Under the pieces are notes generated by a model. It made no database searches, had not been told where the DNA came from, and worked only from the letters and a program-made list of their open reading frames with translations. From Barnesiella sp. An55 (GTDB taxonomy: Bacteria > Bacteroidota > Bacteroidia > Bacteroidales > Barnesiellaceae): 64,000 nucleotides of DNA. Location of the stretch: NCBI RefSeq assembly GCF_002161555.1, contig NZ_NFHZ01000004.1, positions 164,600-228,599 of the forward strand, in the 5' to 3' direction. Shown piece by piece: positions 61,200 through 64,000 of this stretch (the first letter of the stretch is position 1; each line of letters starts with the position of its first letter). A program made the translations under genes and the position numbers.

Positions 61200-61826
61200 A
61201 TGGATAGACAATTAACTGAAATAGGAACTATTCCTGTAACGACTTCAATCATCGAATCGTTATACCCGGAACTTAAGTCTGCGAATAAAAAAGTGACCTG
61301 GCTTGAGAAGCAAGGATTTATCATCAGACTGAAGCGAGGACTTTATGTGATCAACCCCGAATATTCAGGAAAGACTCTATCGAGTGAGTTGATAGCCAAT
61401 CATCTCTATACACCTTCGTATATTTCAATGTCTACTGCACTACGATATTATGGACTTATCCCCGAGGCTGTATATGTTCATCAATCAATGACGGTAAAGC
61501 ATTCGCGTAGCTTTCAAACTCCTGTCGGCTGTTATGACTACAAACATATCTCAAAAATAGCATTTCCAATAGGAGTAAGGAGTATGTATAAGGATAATTA
61601 TGCTTTTCTTATTGCATCACCGGAAAAGGCTTTGTGTGATTTGATTGCCAATTCCTCGCAGGTCAATCTTCGCTATATGAAAGATGTGGAAACATATCTT
61701 GAACAGGATATTCGTATCGATATGGATGAGTTCAATAAGATGGATAAAACCATATTCGAAGACTACATAAAAGTTGGCAAAAAGGCCGATTCAATTTCGA
61801 CACTTTTAAAATTCTTAAGACGATGA
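61200..61826 (+). CDS. AbiEi-type antitoxin / transcriptional repressor
   Basis: This 208-aa protein has an N-terminal winged-helix domain (about 1-60, KKVTWLEKQGFIIRLKRGLYVI) and a C-terminal antitoxin domain with ISMSTALRYYGLIPE and ASPEKALCDLIA, both typical of the AbiEi/type IV TA antitoxin family. It should neutralise AbiEii and repress its own promoter through the inverted repeat upstream. Its stop overlaps the toxin start by 4 nt. Confidence 0.9.
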   Translation: MDRQLTEIGTIPVTTSIIESLYPELKSANKKVTWLEKQGFIIRLKRGLYVINPEYSGKTLSSELIANHLYTPSYISMSTALRYYGLIPEAVYVHQSMTVKHSRSFQTPVGCYDYKHISKIAFPIGVRSMYKDNYAFLIASPEKALCDLIANSSQVNLRYMKDVETYLEQDIRIDMDEFNKMDKTIFEDYIKVGKKADSISTLLKFLRR

Positions 61827-62650
61827 AAAATGAAATATTCGACAATATGCTCTCCCGTTATGATTTAACAACAGAGCAACAGAAGAGAAACGCTATATTT
61901 GAAGTGAACCAACAAGTGATACTTGCTGGCTTGTATGCCGGAGGCTTTTTTGAGTCGGCGGCTTTCTATGGTGGAACTTGCTTGAGAATCTTTCATGGCT
62001 TACAGCGTTTCAGTGAGGATATGGATTTTTCATTGCTTACGCAAGATGATAAGTTCGATTTTACGAAATACTTTCCTGCTATCGTTGATGCTTTTACAAT
62101 GGTAGGCCGTGAGGTTGAAATAAAGAAAAAAGACAAGAGGAATTTCGGAAAGGTCGAATCGGCATTTCTTAAAGATAATACCGATGTGTATGATGTGACT
62201 TTCCAAACAGAGAAATCTATAAAGATAAAGATAGAAGTAGATACTTGCCCACCGTTGAACTTCAAGACGGAACAGAAGCTATTGCTTCAGCCATATTCAT
62301 TTATGACCCGTTGTTTTACACTTCCCGACTTGTTTGCAGGCAAGATGCACGCCTTAGTATATCGTGCGTGGAAGAACAGAGTAAAAGGTCGTGATTGGTA
62401 CGACTTTGAATGGTATGTACGCCATAATATTCCACTTGATTTTGCTCATTTGGCAGAACGATGCAAGCAGTTCAACAATGAGAATATCACTCCAGAGTTA
62501 TTCAAGGAGAAACTCATTGAGCGTCTCTCTTCAGCTGATATAAAACAAGTGAAAGAAGATGTATTGCCTTTCGTGCGCAATCCAAAAGAACTTGATATTT
62601 GGTCAAATGATTATTTCGTGCAGTTGGCCGGGATGGTAAGAATAGAATAA
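61823..62650 (+). CDS. AbiEii-type nucleotidyltransferase toxin
   Basis: This 275-aa protein is an AbiEii/AbiGii-type nucleotidyltransferase. It shows the GGT motif in AFYGGTCLRIFHGLQRFSED followed by MDFSL, so the metal-binding SEDMDF pair is intact, and later LPDLFAGKMHALVYR and KGRDWYDFEWY, which match conserved parts of the family. AbiEii toxins stop growth, for example after phage infection, by transferring nucleotides to target RNA. It is translationally coupled to AbiEi. Confidence 0.9.
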   Translation: MKNEIFDNMLSRYDLTTEQQKRNAIFEVNQQVILAGLYAGGFFESAAFYGGTCLRIFHGLQRFSEDMDFSLLTQDDKFDFTKYFPAIVDAFTMVGREVEIKKKDKRNFGKVESAFLKDNTDVYDVTFQTEKSIKIKIEVDTCPPLNFKTEQKLLLQPYSFMTRCFTLPDLFAGKMHALVYRAWKNRVKGRDWYDFEWYVRHNIPLDFAHLAERCKQFNNENITPELFKEKLIERLSSADIKQVKEDVLPFVRNPKELDIWSNDYFVQLAGMVRIE

Positions 62651-62680
62651 TACAACATTAAGCTTTCTCCAAGAAATAAC

Positions 62681-62705
62681 TACTAAAGTATTTATAGCTT
62701 TAGTA
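62681..62705 (+). terminator. Weak hairpin after the AbiE genes
   Basis: TACTAAAG (62681-62688) and CTTTAGTA (62698-62705) pair over 8 bp. A T-run is not directly attached. Confidence 0.35.
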
Positions 62706-62768
62706 AGCCTGCACCTTTTCTTATTGGCGAAGTCAATCCAAGTAAGGTTATACTTATTCATAGTCTTA

Positions 62769-63827
62769 TTATTTTGCAAAGAACTCAGTCTTCAACCAAT
62801 AGGCATAAATCGGGTCTTGGAACGAGATTTCACCGGCCTTATTATCCAATATATCATTCTTGATAAGGGCAGCCTTTGAGCGGGATATTGAGGTCGTTGA
62901 AGAAATTTGATAGCGATGCATCACTTCAGTCGAACTAATGGCCTTTTCTCCAGCTATAAGAGCCTTGAGGTAGTTTAGTTGCTGTGTGGTCAGTGTTTCG
63001 GTAATTGTTACAAACAACAGACTTAACTGCTCCACCAATGCCGAGTGTGCCTCACGCACGATTTCAACTGTACATACATCCTTCGTCCTGAGCCATGACA
63101 GCTGTGCCAACTGCTGTGCGTAGTATGGATGGTTATCTACGAGCGTTACAATCAAAAGGCTTGCTTCATCGTCAATGTTCTTACCGGTATCAGCGAAACG
63201 ACTTTTGAAAAATTCCACAAGGCAAGGCGTGTCAATCTTATTGAGAAACATCAGGTTGCCAAACTTGTAGAACGGTTTGGATGAGTCGCTAAACACTTCT
63301 ATCATCATGTGGCGTTTGCTACCATAGAGACAATAAGCCACACTCTGGTGCAGTTGCCAATGTGAACGCAACTTTTTCTGGAAATAGTCTGGGTCTGTAA
63401 ATTCCGCGATATTTTGGAACTCATCTACGCAAATCACGATTTTCAGCCCCTTCTTCCTGGCAATTTTTTCAGCAAGATCGAGCACTTCATCAGGATTGCG
63501 CTTTACCTCCTCCCAATCAAAGTCGATTGAAACCTCATTGGTGGGGTCTGTACCGATTGAAATTTTGGGAACAAGATGCGAAAAGAAACTCTTCGCACTC
63601 TCGATTGCCTCCTCCCATTTTGTGGAAGTGGCGGCAATGACCTTCTGGGCGAGCAGCGAATAAAAATGCTCCTCGCTACGTACATTGAACAGGTCGATAT
63701 GACAGATTCGGAGGTTGCTGTCCTGCGCCATCGCTAATTTTGCAGCCTTGTTTACAAGTGAACTTTTACCCCAGCCACGAGGAGAGATAATAATGGCGTT
63801 GATTAACGATGTGAAATACTGGACCAA
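62769..63827 (-). CDS. AAA ATPase of the archaeal-ATPase/STAND-like group, 5' end frameshifted
   Basis: About 352 aa are open. Walker A is SPRGWGKSSLV near residues 15-25 and Walker B is KIVICVDEFQNIAEF near 130. A C-terminal winged-helix-like part (TTQQLNYLKALIAGEKAIS onward) follows. The family is common in Bacteroidales genomes, and its function is poorly known. The only ATG in reach, at 63883, reads Met-Glu-Lys-stop; adding one A to the run of five (63875-63879) would join it to this frame as MEKIAIGKDFCDREKET. So the start is frameshifted, decayed, or the run is misread. A partial copy of its 3' end lies at 60838-61093. Confidence 0.75.
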   Translation of the reverse strand: MVQYFTSLINAIIISPRGWGKSSLVNKAAKLAMAQDSNLRICHIDLFNVRSEEHFYSLLAQKVIAATSTKWEEAIESAKSFFSHLVPKISIGTDPTNEVSIDFDWEEVKRNPDEVLDLAEKIARKKGLKIVICVDEFQNIAEFTDPDYFQKKLRSHWQLHQSVAYCLYGSKRHMMIEVFSDSSKPFYKFGNLMFLNKIDTPCLVEFFKSRFADTGKNIDDEASLLIVTLVDNHPYYAQQLAQLSWLRTKDVCTVEIVREAHSALVEQLSLLFVTITETLTTQQLNYLKALIAGEKAISSTEVMHRYQISSTTSISRSKAALIKNDILDNKAGEISFQDPIYAYWLKTEFFAK

Positions 63828-63895
63828 GTAAGTCGTTTCTTTTTCACGATCGCAAAAATCTTTTCCGATGGCTATTTTTCCATATCACTAGTGTC

Positions 63896-63912
63896 CGGAG
63901 AAAAATTCTCCG
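63896..63912. other. Palindrome near the right edge
   Basis: CGGAGAA (63896-63902) and TTCTCCG (63906-63912) form a 7-bp stem with loop AAA, just upstream of the ATPase gene. It could be a terminator of a gene beyond the window or the end of an insertion sequence; neither can be settled here. Confidence 0.35.
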
Positions 63913-64000
63913 ACAAGGGTTTAATTATTAAACATCAATAAGTTATAAGCATTAGAAAATTTTTCGATTAGAACATCAGTAACTTTGCGGTAGCCATCAA

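Noticed and set aside
1..64000. CRISPR arrays, tRNA and rRNA genes
   Set aside because: No evenly spaced direct repeats, cloverleaf-like tRNA sequence or rRNA-like stretch was recognised on reading either strand.

Overview
The window looks like a chromosomal segment of a gut-type Bacteroidales bacterium, probably Barnesiella-like; the genus is inferred from gene content only. Supporting signs are promoters with the Bacteroidetes pattern TTTG-(19-21 bp)-TAnnTTTG, a hybrid two-component system with a periplasmic sugar-binding domain, extracellular GH32/GH36/GH29 enzymes, LytS/LytTR regulation, and surface proteins ending in type IX-secretion-like sorting domains. Most of the window is GC-rich. 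Two AT-rich stretches (about 54.2-58.5 kb and 60.1-64 kb) look like accessory DNA.

Layout. (1) 0.1-15 kb: a HAD phosphatase, then a sugar-utilisation locus. It holds a fructan/fructose-type hybrid sensor, fructokinase, an MFS sugar transporter, a GH36 alpha-galactosidase, a GH32 fructan hydrolase and a TonB-dependent receptor without a SusD partner, followed by a GH29 fucosidase. GH36 plus GH32 suggests raffinose-family oligosaccharides or sucrose-type fructosides. (2) 15-27.6 kb: a LytTR/LytS pair diverges from an RND tripartite pump. A second EmrA/EmrB/TolC-like pump with its MarR regulator follows. (3) 27.7-30.1 kb: a tandem duplication carrying a DUF4878-type lipoprotein and a YiiX-like papain-fold hydrolase. 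The second copy is decayed and keeps a fossil 3' end of the RND outer-membrane gene. (4) 30.1-37.8 kb: a small membrane protein, then a six-gene operon: SPFH/zinc-ribbon protein, four-helix membrane protein, coiled-coil protein with a very acidic tail, two paralogous helical proteins, and a bactofilin-like beta-solenoid protein. I regard it as the strongest candidate for an undescribed membrane-associated assembly. (5) 38-54.1 kb: a zinc alcohol dehydrogenase, a run of large secreted proteins (cleaved-adhesin-like domains, beta-propeller, subtilisin), then a hydrolase, a glutaredoxin-like protein, an AlkZ-related protein, a flavodoxin lipoprotein and an Ig-like surface protein. (6) 54.4-58.5 kb: a tyrosine recombinase beside a short segment bounded by 13-bp inverted repeats with an internal promoter that points away from a downstream operon of secreted/OmpA-like proteins. 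This has the layout of a phase-variable switch. (7) 58.7-64 kb: an exported peptidase T-like enzyme, a decayed lipocalin-like gene, and an AbiEi/AbiEii toxin-antitoxin pair with a 13-bp inverted-repeat operator, set between a degenerate 3' fragment and a nearly complete copy of an AAA ATPase gene.

No tRNA, rRNA or CRISPR array was recognised. All assignments come from reading sequence and motifs; no database search was possible.
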